Shown: positions 1-9,965, counted from the stretch's first letter. The stretch is 64,000 nt of DNA from Chelatococcus sp. YT9 (GCF_018398315.1 NZ_JAHBRW010000001.1:2364501-2428500); one strand, 5' to 3'. Program-made: numbers and translations. Notes: generated by a model not told the origin, from the letters alone.

Positions 1-574
1 CCGGCTCGACGATGAGCAGCGTGGCGGGATTGTCGCCGGACTGAGGCAAGGAGAGTTTGCACGGCTCGATCTGCTCAACGCGCGGCTTCGCCCGGTATTT
101 GCGCAAGTCCCTCCGGATATTGATATTTTCGACCACGGTATCGTGCCCGGCGAGCGCCCCCGCTGCTATATCGACATGCTTGCTTTTGTCGAGATGGAGC
201 GCGATCGCCAGACCTATTGCTTCTCCGTCGATACACGCCGGGGGCGAGTTACCGTAGTCCGGAGCGAGCAGGTGGAGATCATCGTCGCTCAGGTGACCGA
301 CTATGTCGCACGGCGCCTGGTGGAGCGCGAGCGCATGATGGCGGAGAGCCGCGTCATCGTGACGCCGTCTGCGGGCGTGCCGAAAGAGCCGGTGGAAGCG
401 GCCAACCTGGCGGGACCCGCGACCCCTGCGCCTGCTCCGCCCGGTCGCCGCTTCGACGCCGGCGACATTGTCTTCGCCATCATCATGGGGCTGATCGGCG
501 GTGCGGCGTTGTTCCAGGGAGCGCTCTGGCTGATGGAATGGGCACCGGTCGCCCGTTTTCTTGATCGTTTCTGA
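1..574 (+). CDS. Hypothetical membrane protein (5' end outside window)
   Basis: An open frame enters from the left edge (first whole codon at base 2) and stops at 574, so the true start is outside the window. A GTG at 143 is a possible internal start, but the codons before it read as ordinary protein. The visible 190 residues comprise a charged cytoplasmic-looking part, a Pro/Ala-rich linker, and a single C-terminal hydrophobic segment (about residues 160-180) followed by a short basic tail, which suggests a tail-anchored inner-membrane protein. I do not recognise the family. It converges on the metallophosphoesterase gene, whose stop is only 13 bases away. Confidence 0.6.
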   Translation, partial: RLDDEQRGGIVAGLRQGEFARLDLLNARLRPVFAQVPPDIDIFDHGIVPGERPRCYIDMLAFVEMERDRQTYCFSVDTRRGRVTVVRSEQVEIIVAQVTDYVARRLVERERMMAESRVIVTPSAGVPKEPVEAANLAGPATPAPAPPGRRFDAGDIVFAIIMGLIGGAALFQGALWLMEWAPVARFLDRF

Positions 575-587
575 GCCGGATCGCGGT

Positions 588-1511
588 TCAGTCGACGACC
601 ATCTCGCCAATCTGCGCGATGGTGGCCTTCTCGACGTCCAGGGCCCGTGCCCGCACGCGTGGCGCATCCAGCCCGCGGGTGCGGATCGTGAAGCGGGATT
701 GCCGGCCGTCCTCCACGATATCGATGAGGTGGTAGCCCGCGCGATGGGTGAACAGGCCCCGCACTGCCGAACACGATGGCGCGCCGAGGATCGGCACCGG
801 CTTCACGGGCCCGCGAATACGCACGAGTGACGTGCGATGGTTATGACCGTGCAGGATCATCTCCGCGCCGGTCTTGGCGATGATGGCTTGGAAGGCATCC
901 GAATCGGTGAGCTGTCGCCCGGCCTTCGCGCCTTCATAATAAGGCGGATGATGCAGCATCACGATGCGGCACAGGCCCTCACGCCCAAGCTCGGACAGGA
1001 TTTCGCCCATGGCGGTGAGCTGCTTCTCCCCCAATGTGCCGCTGGCCACGAATGGCAAGGTCGGCACCGCCGAGGATAGGCCGATGAGGGCTACTCCGCC
1101 CCTGCGTCGCACATAGGGGAAGGACGGCATCGCGCCCTCCTTGGCTCCATCGGACAACATCCACGGCGCAATCGTGCGAATCAGCGCCTTCAGGGCGCCG
1201 CGAACGTAGGCATCATGATTGCCTGGCACGAAGCTCACATAGTCGGGTGCGCCGAGCCGCTCCAAGAAGGCCCGTGCCACGGGAAACTCGGCGGCCAGCC
1301 CGATGTTGGTGATGTCGCCGGTGAGCGCGATGTGATCGGCCTTCTGGGCCTCGAGATCCGCGATGATCCTATCGAGCAGCGGCATGTCGTGGATGGCCGC
1401 GCGGCCACGCCGCCAGTTGACATAGCCAGTGAAGCGCTTGCCCATCAGTTCCCTCAGCTTGGGGGAGGGCAGAGGACCGATGTGCGGATCAGAGATATGA
1501 GCCAGGAGCAT
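588..1511 (-). CDS. Metallophosphoesterase (calcineurin-like, Icc/CpdA type)
   Basis: A 307-residue protein carrying the full metallophosphoesterase metal-binding set: D8-x-H10 in SDPH near the N-terminus, GD at 65-66, GNHD at 97-100, a double His at 187-188 and GHNH at 222-225. These residues bind the dinuclear metal centre that hydrolyses phosphoesters. The Icc/CpdA relatives split cyclic nucleotides or other phosphodiesters, but the substrate here cannot be read from sequence. No signal peptide is visible, so it is probably cytoplasmic. It is transcribed alone, divergent from the NUDIX gene across about 300 bases. Confidence 0.9.
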   Translation of the reverse strand: MLLAHISDPHIGPLPSPKLRELMGKRFTGYVNWRRGRAAIHDMPLLDRIIADLEAQKADHIALTGDITNIGLAAEFPVARAFLERLGAPDYVSFVPGNHDAYVRGALKALIRTIAPWMLSDGAKEGAMPSFPYVRRRGGVALIGLSSAVPTLPFVASGTLGEKQLTAMGEILSELGREGLCRIVMLHHPPYYEGAKAGRQLTDSDAFQAIIAKTGAEMILHGHNHRTSLVRIRGPVKPVPILGAPSCSAVRGLFTHRAGYHLIDIVEDGRQSRFTIRTRGLDAPRVRARALDVEKATIAQIGEMVVD

Positions 1512-1818
1512 GCGCGGTGAAGATCATCAATTGCGGAGGGCCACAGTGAACTTCGCCCGCTTTGCTCCCGGGGCGTGTCCGAGGGGCGGCGTGCGAGTGC
1601 TCAAGCCTGGTGTCCTTACAACGCGAGCGCGGCGCTGAGAAGCCCCGGCCTTGCACGAAGCGAAAGGAGCTCCGGCCGATGCGTTGGCTGGGCTCATTAA
1701 AACTCGCCGGGATGAGGAGCGTGTGACCACGTGGCGGGATCTTCGCGGTATTAAGCATTATCCCGCCGGAGTGCGTTCGTGATAGGGGATCCCGTCCAGT
1801 TTCGGGAAAGTATGCGTC
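1512..1818. other. Intergenic region without recognisable gene
   Basis: About 300 bases between the divergent metallophosphoesterase and NUDIX genes. It should carry both promoters. I see no RNA gene, repeat or convincing operator; short open frames here have the composition of noncoding DNA. Confidence 0.5.
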
Positions 1819-2271
1819 TTGCGTTTGATCTATTATGTCATGCACCTGTATTGGCGCTTTAAGCGTGGCCTGACCCTCGGCGTGCGCGCTGTCGTGCTGG
1901 ATCAGGACAATCGCGTCTTCCTCGTGCGCCACAGCTATATCAAGGGCTGGCACCTGCCAGGCGGAGGCGTCGAGCCGGGCGAGACGCTCGTCGAGGCGCT
2001 GAAGCGCGAACTCGAGGAAGAAGGCAATATCCTCATGGTTGGCCGGCCGGCGCTGCATGGGATTTTTCTGAACGGACGCGCGCCCAATCGTGATCACGTG
2101 GCGATCTATCTGGTGCGCAAGTTCAAGCAGAGCGCGCCGCGGCAGGGTGATGCCGAAATTCTCGAGACCGGCTTTTTTCCGTTGGACGCTCTGCCGGAAG
2201 GCACGACTGAAGGCACGCGGGCCCGGATCCTCGAAATCAAGGCCGGGCTCCCAGCCGCTGCCCTATGGTGA
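1819..2271 (+). CDS. NUDIX hydrolase
   Basis: A 150-residue single-domain NUDIX protein. The Nudix box lies at about residues 49-71 (GGVEPGE, then RELEEEGN); the last Gly of the usual G-x5-E-x7-REU-x-EE-x-G pattern is Asn here, while the metal-binding REL-x-EE core is intact. Such enzymes cleave nucleoside diphosphates linked to another group; the substrate is not predictable. The start used is a TTG at 1819; an ATG at 1840 is the main alternative and would drop seven residues. The 3' end overlaps the convergent yqjG gene by 9 bases. Confidence 0.85.
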   Translation: MRLIYYVMHLYWRFKRGLTLGVRAVVLDQDNRVFLVRHSYIKGWHLPGGGVEPGETLVEALKRELEEEGNILMVGRPALHGIFLNGRAPNRDHVAIYLVRKFKQSAPRQGDAEILETGFFPLDALPEGTTEGTRARILEIKAGLPAAALW

Positions 2272-3270
2272 TGGGTTGAAGCTGTTGATCGCCGGCAGGC
2301 GTTCCCTGTCGTGGGGGCCGGTGAAATCGAGGGCGGGGCCGACAGGGACGATGCGGGTCGGATTGATGGTGGTGTGGCTCCCATAGTAATGGCGCTTGAT
2401 ATGGGCGAGATCAACCGTTTCGGCGACGCTTGGCACCTGATACAGCTCCCTGAGATAATTGGACAAATTCGGATAGTCCGCGATGCGACGCAGGTTGCAT
2501 TTGAAATGACCGACATAAACCGCGTCGAAGCGCACGAGCGTGGTGAACAGCCGCCAGTCCGCCTCGGTCAGCCGTGAGCCCGCGAGATAGCGCTGCCGCG
2601 ACAGGCGCTCCTCTACGGTGTCGAGGGCATTGAACAAGGCGGCAAAGGCTTCCTCGTAGGCCTCCTGCGTGGTGGCGAAACCGGCGCGGTAGACACCGTT
2701 GTTGATGGCGCGATAGACGAAGGCGTTGGTCTCGTCGATTACCGTGGCGAGGTCGTCCGGGCAGAAGTCGTAGGTGACGTCGGTGAAAGCGGCGAAGGCG
2801 GTGTTGAACATGCGGATGATTTCCGCTGATTCGTTGTTCACGATCGTCTGCCGTTCGATGTCCCAGAGCACCGGAACCGTGACGCGACCGGAATAGTCGG
2901 GCTTGGCCTTGGCATAGATCTCGTAGAGATATGCGGCACCGTTCACCGTGTCAGGTGCCGCGCCGGGCCATGTGTCGAAGGTCCAGCCATGTTCGGCCAT
3001 GATCGGGTTGACGATAGACAGGCCGATCAATCCCTCGAGTTGCTTGAGCTTGCGGAAGATGAGCGTGCGATGCGCCCAGGGGCAGGCGAGCGAGACATAG
3101 AGGTGGTAGCGGCCAGGCTCGGCCTTGAAACCGCTGCTGCCCGAAGGGCCAGCAGCGCCGTCGGCGGTCACCCAGTTTCGGAAGGCCGAATCCTGCCGCT
3201 CGAAGCGGCCCCCGGTCTTGGCGGTGTCATACCAGCGGTCCTGCCATTGGCCCTCAACCAGCATACCCAT
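2263..3270 (-). CDS. yqjG: Glutathionyl-hydroquinone reductase (YqjG/ECM4-type GST)
   Basis: A 335-residue xi-class glutathione transferase. The diagnostic motif CPWAHR with catalytic Cys63 follows a thioredoxin-like beta strand, and the alpha-helical GST C-domain follows. The family reduces glutathionyl-hydroquinones to hydroquinones with glutathione, in the cytoplasm. The ATG at 3270 is preferred over an in-frame GTG at 3279 because an AAGGAG Shine-Dalgarno lies 8 bases before it and would otherwise overlap the start. It is convergent with the NUDIX gene. Confidence 0.9.
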   Translation of the reverse strand: MGMLVEGQWQDRWYDTAKTGGRFERQDSAFRNWVTADGAAGPSGSSGFKAEPGRYHLYVSLACPWAHRTLIFRKLKQLEGLIGLSIVNPIMAEHGWTFDTWPGAAPDTVNGAAYLYEIYAKAKPDYSGRVTVPVLWDIERQTIVNNESAEIIRMFNTAFAAFTDVTYDFCPDDLATVIDETNAFVYRAINNGVYRAGFATTQEAYEEAFAALFNALDTVEERLSRQRYLAGSRLTEADWRLFTTLVRFDAVYVGHFKCNLRRIADYPNLSNYLRELYQVPSVAETVDLAHIKRHYYGSHTTINPTRIVPVGPALDFTGPHDRERLPAINSFNPSP

Positions 3271-3541
3271 GCCTATCACTCCTTTTAGTCGACCATTCTC
3301 GCCTTATATGGCGACGGTTCGGCATACGGCGTAGACGCGCGCTTCCCATCATGCTAGAGGCCGCGCGACTTCATGCGTCTTCCAGATCTTTCGGGATGTA
3401 ACGGCCGTGAGCCAGGTGGGTTTGCAGCGACGACGACAAGGCTGAGTGCCTGACGGCCCTGCCGCGCCCTATGCGCGACTGGCCGCGTGATTTGTCCAAG
3501 CTGTTATCCCCCGTCCTTGACGGTTGCCGAGAGACCTCGCC

Positions 3542-4045
3542 ATGACCGAACTCAAACTCAACTTGCGCCGCGAATTGCCGGAAGATGGCCAAGCCGTCGA
3601 GAAGCTGCACGAGCGCGCCTTCGGGCCGGGGCGCTTCGCAAGGACGGCCTTTCGACTGCGCGAAGGCGTGCCGCCGGTCGCCAATCTTTCGTTTACCGCA
3701 TCGGTCGGCACGCTGATCGTTGGCTCGGTGCGGCTGACCGAGGTCCGCGTCACGACGGGTGACAAGGTGCTGATGCTCGGGCCCTTGACGGTCGATCCGG
3801 CGTTCCACGACCGGGGTATCGGCGCGGCCCTCATGCGCCTCTCGCTCGATGCCGCGCGAGACGATGGCTACCGTCTGGTGATCCTGGTGGGGGACGAGCC
3901 ATATTACAGCCGCTTCGGCTTCAAGGTCGTGCCCCCCGGGCGGCTCAAGCTGCCGGGGCCGGTCGATGACAGGCGCTTTCTGTACTGCCCTCTGGTGCCG
4001 GATGCTATCGACGGCACCGAGGGTATGGTGCTTCCGGCGGCCTGA
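3542..4045 (+). CDS. GNAT family N-acetyltransferase (YhbS-like)
   Basis: A 167-residue GNAT protein. The acetyl-CoA pyrophosphate-binding motif A appears as DRGIGAAL at residues 90-97, preceded by the beta-4 segment MLGPLTVDP typical of YhbS/COG3153 proteins; the later DEPYYSRFGF stretch is also typical of that group. Substrate unknown. The ATG at 3542 is chosen over an upstream TTG in the same frame because the family begins close to this point. It is a single gene, convergent with the operon that ends at 4097. Confidence 0.85.
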   Translation: MTELKLNLRRELPEDGQAVEKLHERAFGPGRFARTAFRLREGVPPVANLSFTASVGTLIVGSVRLTEVRVTTGDKVLMLGPLTVDPAFHDRGIGAALMRLSLDAARDDGYRLVILVGDEPYYSRFGFKVVPPGRLKLPGPVDDRRFLYCPLVPDAIDGTEGMVLPAA

Positions 4046-4096
4046 GCACAGCGTTGGGGCAGGGGCGGGCTCCGCCAGGTCCTCCGGCCGGGTCGC

Positions 4097-6172
4097 TTAT
4101 GTCCTTCGCCGGCGTCGGCCTTCGGCAAGCCAAGCGGCGAGAACGACTCCGGCGAGCAGGGCAAGCCCCGCGAAACCGAGGCCAAGAGGCACGACTGTCA
4201 CCCCCCGGACGATCGCGCTGTCACTTGGCCTCAGGCCGATCCAATCTCCGCCTGAGAAACGCGAGCCGCTCGACACGGTGAGAACGCGCGGAATATCCAT
4301 CCCGCCGCCATTGGCCGCTATGCGGCGGACGCTCCCATCCATCTCGCGGGTTATCGGCTCGAGCCGGGCGGTATCGCTGAAGACATCGGCCAGCTCGCGC
4401 GGGTTTTCAGGCCCAACGCTGACAAAAGCCGTCAGCTCACCGCTCGTCAGCCAGTAGAGTCCGAGCTCCGTCACGGTCGCGCTCGATGTGAAAAGACCGG
4501 GGGCGCCGGGACGCATGACGAGCTCGCGCTCCTCGCCGCCTGGTGCGAACAGGCGCACCGGCGGTGGCTGATCGGCCATGGTCTGCCGCTCGACGCTGAT
4601 TGTCGTGCCGCGAGCGCTCGCGCGCAGCGCCTCTTCCTCGAGCTCGGGCTCCTTCATCATCCAGTGCGCGAGACGGCGCAGGAGATCGACGTGCGGCCCG
4701 CCGTTCTCGAAGCCACGCGCCCATAGCCACACGTGGTCTGACAAGAGAAGCGCGACGCGGCCTTTCTGCTCGCGGTTGAGAACGAGAAGAGGTCGATCCT
4801 CAGCGCCCGCCATTACCACGGAACCACCGCGCACGTTGGAGCCGAGCAGACGCAGCCACTCGCCCCAGCTGGGGGGCTCGCTATCGCCGCCGGGCAATTC
4901 GCGCGTTACGGGATGGCGGCTGCCGGCGGCTGTCACGTCGGCGCGAAAGGGGCGCTCCACGATGCGGCCATCGGGCGTCGCGGGCAGCACGGAACCGAGC
5001 GAAGTACGAGCGAGGCTTGCGGAACTCGCGAATTCCGGACCCGCGGCGACGAGGAGCGCGCCGCCCTCCTGCACGAACTGCACGATGTTGTCGTAGTACA
5101 TCGACGGCAAAACGCTCTGGTTCGCGTAGCGGTCGAAGATGATGAGGTCAAAATCCTTGATGCGCTGCTGAAACAGCGCGCGTGTCGGGAAGGCGATCAG
5201 CGACAGTTCATTGATCGGCGTGCCGTCCTGCTTCTCCGGGGGGCGCAGGATGGTAAAATGCACGAGGTCCACATTGGCGTCGGACTTGAGGAGGTTACGC
5301 CAGGTGCGTTCGCCGGGATGCGGCTCGCCCGAGACGAGCAGGACCCGCAACTTGTCGCGCACGCCCTCGATGGTCACGACCTGTCGGTTGTTCGCCGTGG
5401 TGAGCTCGCCCGGCATGGCGTCCACCTCAACCTCGACGATATTCGGGCCGCCGTGCTCGATGCGGACGGGGATGGACAAAGGCGCATCGGCGAGGATTTC
5501 CCGCGTCAGAAGCACCTGCCCGTCGCGGCGCACGGTGAGCTGCATGCGCCCGTTGCCGCCGCGTTCGGATGCCTGCACGCGCAGGATCTGGTCGCGGCCG
5601 ACAATGCCGAAGCGCGGCGCCTCGATAAGGGCGACACGCCGGTCGCGCTCGTCGGGACGTCCCGTGATCAGCGCATGGAGCGGGGCCCTGAAACCCAACT
5701 GGTCGGCATTGGCCGGGATATCGTGCACCACACCGTCGGTGACCATGATGGCGCCGGCCACCCGCTCCGCCGGCACGTCTGCAAGCGCGCGCCCGAGCGC
5801 GGTGAACAGGCGCGTGCCCTCGTCGCCCGCGCCATCCGGCACGTCTACGATGCGGGTCTCGATATCCGGCAACTGGGCGAGCCGTTGTTCGAGCGCGCTC
5901 GCGGCGGCATCGGTCTGGGCGCGGCGGTCACCTAGCTGCTGTGAGCCGCTGCGGTCCACTACCACGACCGCTATGTCCTTCGCCTTCTCCCTGTTTTCCT
6001 GGACGATGGCGGGGTTGGCGAGGCCTGCCAGAAGGAGCGCCAGCGCGAGCGCGCGGACGATCGCCACAGCGCCGCGCGCGAGGACGGCGACCACGACGGC
6101 AATCGCGACAAGTGCGGCCAGGCCATAGATGACCGCGAGCGGTACCAGCGGCGAAAAGCTCAGGCTCAGCAT
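4097..6172 (-). CDS. Membrane protein with VWA-like and glutamine-amidotransferase-like domains
   Basis: A 691-residue protein and last gene of the moxR operon. Two N-terminal membrane segments (about residues 9-31 and 38-56) are followed by a von Willebrand A-like region with the MIDAS-type motif DRSGS at 73-77. A class-I glutamine-amidotransferase-like fold comes next (VLLVSG, then LIIFDRY and GGALLVAAGPEF), and a C-terminal hydrophobic segment just before a basic tail. It probably exposes its soluble domains to the periplasm. Ten bases separate it from the upstream DUF4159 gene, implying co-transcription. Function unknown; amidotransferase activity is not implied. Confidence 0.8.
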   Translation of the reverse strand: MLSLSFSPLVPLAVIYGLAALVAIAVVVAVLARGAVAIVRALALALLLAGLANPAIVQENREKAKDIAVVVVDRSGSQQLGDRRAQTDAAASALEQRLAQLPDIETRIVDVPDGAGDEGTRLFTALGRALADVPAERVAGAIMVTDGVVHDIPANADQLGFRAPLHALITGRPDERDRRVALIEAPRFGIVGRDQILRVQASERGGNGRMQLTVRRDGQVLLTREILADAPLSIPVRIEHGGPNIVEVEVDAMPGELTTANNRQVVTIEGVRDKLRVLLVSGEPHPGERTWRNLLKSDANVDLVHFTILRPPEKQDGTPINELSLIAFPTRALFQQRIKDFDLIIFDRYANQSVLPSMYYDNIVQFVQEGGALLVAAGPEFASSASLARTSLGSVLPATPDGRIVERPFRADVTAAGSRHPVTRELPGGDSEPPSWGEWLRLLGSNVRGGSVVMAGAEDRPLLVLNREQKGRVALLLSDHVWLWARGFENGGPHVDLLRRLAHWMMKEPELEEEALRASARGTTISVERQTMADQPPPVRLFAPGGEERELVMRPGAPGLFTSSATVTELGLYWLTSGELTAFVSVGPENPRELADVFSDTARLEPITREMDGSVRRIAANGGGMDIPRVLTVSSGSRFSGGDWIGLRPSDSAIVRGVTVVPLGLGFAGLALLAGVVLAAWLAEGRRRRRT

Positions 6173-6181
6173 GCGCGGCTC

Positions 6182-9010
6182 CTACTGCCCGAGCCGTTCG
6201 AGCAAGGCGGGGACATGGACCTGGTCGGCCTTGTAGTTGCCGGTCAGCGCATACATCACGATGTTGATGCCGCTACGATACGACATCTCCCGCTGGCGCG
6301 GATCCGGGCCGAGCACCGGATAAAGCGGTGAACCGTCGGCGCCGACAGCCCAGGCGGCGGCAAGGTCATTGCCGGTAATCACGATGGGCGACACGCCATC
6401 GCCAGCGCGCGCGGGCCGGCGTTCACCGTCAACTACAGGCGGCAGCGCTTCCACCCAGGTCGTCCCGCGGTCATAGCGGCCGGGGAACGTGTCCAGGAGA
6501 TAAAAGGCCTTGGTCAGGACGTGGTCGGGCGGTACGGGTTCAAGCTCGGGAATGTCGAGGCTCGCGAGCATGCGGCGAAGCTGCTGCGTTTCCGGCGAGG
6601 TCTGACCGTTGGCACGCAAGGCGTCGCGTGTATCGAAGATAACGGTCCCGCCGTTCTTCATGAAGGTATCCAGCCGGCGCAGGGCGGCATCCGGAGGCAG
6701 CGGGCGACCTGCGACGACGGGCCAGTAGATGAGTGGATAGAACGAGAGCTCGTCCCGGCTGGGGTCGATGCCGATCGGCTCTGCCGGTTCGAATGTGGTG
6801 CGCGCCATCAGGGCGTCGGTGAGGCCGAGAAGTCCCGCGCGGCTTGTCGCATCCACCTGTTGATCGCCCGTGATGACATAGGCGAGGCGGGTATGAAGCG
6901 CGGAGGCGATATCCTCCTGCCGCAGCGGCGGCTGGGATGACGCAGCCGGCTTCGGCGGCATCTCCGCCGCGATCGCGGGCGACATCAGGGCGATCACCGC
7001 CAGCGATGCCGCCACGGTGAACGCGGCGACGGCGGCGGTTGTGGCCGCGCCGCGGCGGCGACCGAAACGGCCTAGATGGCCGCCCATCCAGGCAGCGATC
7101 AGGGTGTCGAGCGCAAGCAGGACCAGCGCCGCCGTGATGAGGCTCCCGCGCAGGTCGATCGCCTCGGGCTGTGCAATCGGCCGGACTTCGGCGGCAAGAG
7201 GGGTGATGTCGAGCGGGTTCAGGCGGTCGGCGGACGTGAGGACATTCACAGCTTGCAGCCCCTCGTTGGGCCCATAAAGGCCTGCGGGGTGATCGGGCGT
7301 CGCGCGCCCGGCGTAGCCACGCGGCACGGGCTTGGCAGTGGCCGGGGGCGCGGAGAAGACGCCGAAACCGTCCAGGATGTGCCGGGGCGCGACAGTCTCG
7401 GTGCTGGAGGTCGCGCCGCTCTCGGTTGCGGGCGTGCCGGCGAGCTGGACAATCTTGCGCAGCATTTCGACGAAGAGGCCCGACATCGGCAGGTTCGACC
7501 ACGAGGGGTCGGCGGTGACGTGGAACAGCACGATCTCGCCCTCGCCGCGCCGCTCGGCAGTGACGATCGGCGTGCCATCGGACAGCGAGGCCCAGGTACG
7601 CGCCGCAAGATTGCCGTCGGGCTCGGCCAGGATTTGCCGTTGCACGCTTACATCGCCCGGCACGGTGAGATCAGCGAACGGGGTCTGCTGACCGAAAGGC
7701 GCGAGGGCTTTCGGCGTATCCCAGGAGAGGGATCCGCCGAGACTGCGACCGCCACGCCTGAGCTTCACCGGCACAAGCGCGTCGTTGCCTGCCGCCAGGC
7801 GCGATCCCGCGAAGCGCACGAGGACGCCGCCATCCTCGACGTAGCGCGTGAGGCGTTGAACCGTTTCCTGATCGAGCACGCCAACGTCCGTCAGCACGAT
7901 CAGCGAGACCTGCTGCTCGATGAGCGCGCCAATAGCCTCTGCCACGCCGCCGCGCGGCTCCCTCAGCTCCGCAAAGGGCTGCAGCGCGCGCGCGACGTAG
8001 TAGGTTGGCGCGAGGAGAGGCTGGGCCACATCCGCGCTCGCCCCCGAAACCAAGCCGATGCTACGGCGCTTGCCGTCGTCGCCGACGAGTGAGACAGCTC
8101 CAGCGGAGTTTTCATCGACGATCTCTACGCGGGTTATGGCATTGCGGATTTCGACCGGCAGCGTGAAGCGCGCATTCGCTTCCGTCGCGCCGGCAGCAAA
8201 GGTGAAGGGCGTCTCGCCGAGCGGCAGACCCTTGAGATCGACTGCGCGCAAAGTGCCGCGATCACGACCTTCAGCCCTCGGCCGTATGACGGTCACGTCG
8301 AAACCGGCGCCGACATTGGCGGTTGAGGCCAGGGCGAAAGGCTGGGAGGCCTCGCGGCGGTACACGGTGATGGGATGGGAGCCCTTGATAGCGGCGAGAC
8401 CTGAGACAAACTGGTCTTCCTCGACGCCGATGCCGCTCGTCACCCAGACGATTTCCGCCTCGGGCTGGGCGTTCAGGAAGGTGCTTATGCTCGTCAGATG
8501 CTCGTTGCGCCTGCTGGAAAAGGGAAGCGGCGCAACGGCACGCAAGCGCTCGGCCGCTTGGCCGGCCTCGCCCATGGTCACGTCTGATGTCAAAGGGCCG
8601 CCCAGCGCGACAACCGCAACCGGCCGCTCGGCCCGGGAGGCCGTGGCGATGACACCCGCGGCCAGATCGACCCGCTCCTGCCAGTCGCTGGCTGCAGCGA
8701 AATCGTTGTCGATCAAGAGCAGGACCGGCCCATTGCTCGCAGTGGCCTCTCCCGACGGCGGATTCCAGACCGGGCCGGCGGCGGCCAGGATCAGAAGCGC
8801 GGCGATCAGGAGGCGCAGCAGGAGCAGCCACCAGGGTGTGCGTGCCGGGGTTTCCTGCTTCGGCAGGATGTCGGTGATGACGGCGAGCGGCGGAAAGGCG
8901 ATACGCCGCGGTTGCGGCGGTGTGACGCGCAACAGGAGCCAGATCGCCGGCAGGGTGGCGAGAGCGGCGAGGACAAGGGGAGCGGTGAAGGCCAGTGGTA
9001 AGCCGAACAT
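6182..9010 (-). CDS. BatA N-terminal / DUF4159 membrane protein
   Basis: A 942-residue protein. It begins with the BatA (aerotolerance regulator) N-terminal module: two membrane segments around residues 6-28 and 60-80 separated by the PRRIAFPPL stretch. A long periplasmic-type region with VWA-like strands follows (LLLIDND), then a further membrane helix pair in the 600s-700s, and a C-terminal DUF4159 domain (TRLAYVITGD, IYWPVVAG, GGTVIFDTRDA). It starts 3 bases after the DUF58 gene and is followed by the VWA/GATase-like gene. The arrangement matches Bat-type MoxR operons, whose partners form membrane complexes of poorly known function. Confidence 0.85.
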   Translation of the reverse strand: MFGLPLAFTAPLVLAALATLPAIWLLLRVTPPQPRRIAFPPLAVITDILPKQETPARTPWWLLLLRLLIAALLILAAAGPVWNPPSGEATASNGPVLLLIDNDFAAASDWQERVDLAAGVIATASRAERPVAVVALGGPLTSDVTMGEAGQAAERLRAVAPLPFSSRRNEHLTSISTFLNAQPEAEIVWVTSGIGVEEDQFVSGLAAIKGSHPITVYRREASQPFALASTANVGAGFDVTVIRPRAEGRDRGTLRAVDLKGLPLGETPFTFAAGATEANARFTLPVEIRNAITRVEIVDENSAGAVSLVGDDGKRRSIGLVSGASADVAQPLLAPTYYVARALQPFAELREPRGGVAEAIGALIEQQVSLIVLTDVGVLDQETVQRLTRYVEDGGVLVRFAGSRLAAGNDALVPVKLRRGGRSLGGSLSWDTPKALAPFGQQTPFADLTVPGDVSVQRQILAEPDGNLAARTWASLSDGTPIVTAERRGEGEIVLFHVTADPSWSNLPMSGLFVEMLRKIVQLAGTPATESGATSSTETVAPRHILDGFGVFSAPPATAKPVPRGYAGRATPDHPAGLYGPNEGLQAVNVLTSADRLNPLDITPLAAEVRPIAQPEAIDLRGSLITAALVLLALDTLIAAWMGGHLGRFGRRRGAATTAAVAAFTVAASLAVIALMSPAIAAEMPPKPAASSQPPLRQEDIASALHTRLAYVITGDQQVDATSRAGLLGLTDALMARTTFEPAEPIGIDPSRDELSFYPLIYWPVVAGRPLPPDAALRRLDTFMKNGGTVIFDTRDALRANGQTSPETQQLRRMLASLDIPELEPVPPDHVLTKAFYLLDTFPGRYDRGTTWVEALPPVVDGERRPARAGDGVSPIVITGNDLAAAWAVGADGSPLYPVLGPDPRQREMSYRSGINIVMYALTGNYKADQVHVPALLERLGQ

Positions 9011-9013
9011 GGA

Positions 9014-9955
9014 TTACCTCCCCAACGCCTGCGGCTGCAGCGCCGCCGCGCCGCGGCTGGTCGCGATAAGATTGAGGAGGCGCAGCACCACGCTGCTTGC
9101 CGGCTGATCGGTATGATGGAGCGAGAGCGTCCAGCCGCGACCGGCAAAGGCTGCCGCCACTTCCTCACGGTGCCGAGCGATGCGCCTGCGGTAATCTTCA
9201 CCCCAGGAGGTCGCGTCACCAATCCTGAGGTGGGTGCCGTCCTCCGGGTTCTCGAGCTCTGCCTGACCGTGGAAGGGAAACGTCTCCTCGACCGGGTCGA
9301 TGATCATCACGCAATGGCCGCGCGCGCCGCGCGCCGCGATTGTCTCCACGATCGTGCGTAGCCGGGAAGGCTCGACCAGAAAATCGCTGATCAGAATGGC
9401 CTCGTTGAGCGGAGGGAGCGCTTGCGGCGGCGGCAGGTCAGCCTTCAAGCCGGCCGTATCCGCGACAAGAGCCTCGGCGACGAGCTCCACGATGCGCCGG
9501 GAGGCCCGCGGCGGCATGGCCCCCATCAAGCCGATGCGTTCGCCGCCTTCGACCAGCGCGTCGGCCAGCGCCAGCCCGATGACCAGGGCGCGCTCGATCT
9601 TCGAGGCGCTGGCGAGCGTCGAGGTGAACCCCATGGATGCCGAGCGGTCCATCCACAGCCACACACTCTGAGCGGCCTCCCATTCGCGTTCGCGGACATA
9701 GAGCCGGTCGTCACGCGCAGACCGCCGCCAGTCGATCCGCGCCATCGCCTCGCCCGACGTGAAGGGGCGGAACTGCCAGAAGCTCTCTCCAGTGCCGGCC
9801 CGGCGCCGACCATGAATGCCGTGCGCAACGGAAGCTGAAACGCGGCGCGCCTCCAGCACGATGCGTGGCAAGCGCTCAGCCAGCGACATCGCGGCATCAG
9901 CCTCGCGGCGACCTGGCGAGCGATTATCGAGCGGAAGTACCTGCACACGCGCCAT
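9014..9955 (-). CDS. DUF58 domain-containing protein (VWA-like)
   Basis: A 313-residue DUF58 protein. The signature 'EFRxYxxGDxxRxIDWxxSAR' appears here as FRPFTSGEAMARIDWRRSAR, followed by a VWA-like segment with DRSASM (MIDAS-type D-x-S-x-S). No membrane helix is evident. DUF58 proteins are nearly always encoded next to MoxR ATPases and are thought to be their partners or clients. ATG 9955 is preferred to an in-frame TTG at 9961; AAGG lies 8 bases upstream. It is flanked 10 bases upstream by moxR and 3 bases downstream by the BatA/DUF4159 gene. Confidence 0.9.
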   Translation of the reverse strand: MARVQVLPLDNRSPGRREADAAMSLAERLPRIVLEARRVSASVAHGIHGRRRAGTGESFWQFRPFTSGEAMARIDWRRSARDDRLYVREREWEAAQSVWLWMDRSASMGFTSTLASASKIERALVIGLALADALVEGGERIGLMGAMPPRASRRIVELVAEALVADTAGLKADLPPPQALPPLNEAILISDFLVEPSRLRTIVETIAARGARGHCVMIIDPVEETFPFHGQAELENPEDGTHLRIGDATSWGEDYRRRIARHREEVAAAFAGRGWTLSLHHTDQPASSVVLRLLNLIATSRGAAALQPQALGR

Positions 9956-9965
9956 TATCAAAGCC

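Noticed and set aside
4913-8092. Long plus-strand open frames opposite the moxR operon
   Set aside because: They lie antisense to clear VWA/GATase and DUF4159 genes, have Arg/Ala-rich compositions typical of GC-rich shadows and show no family motif.
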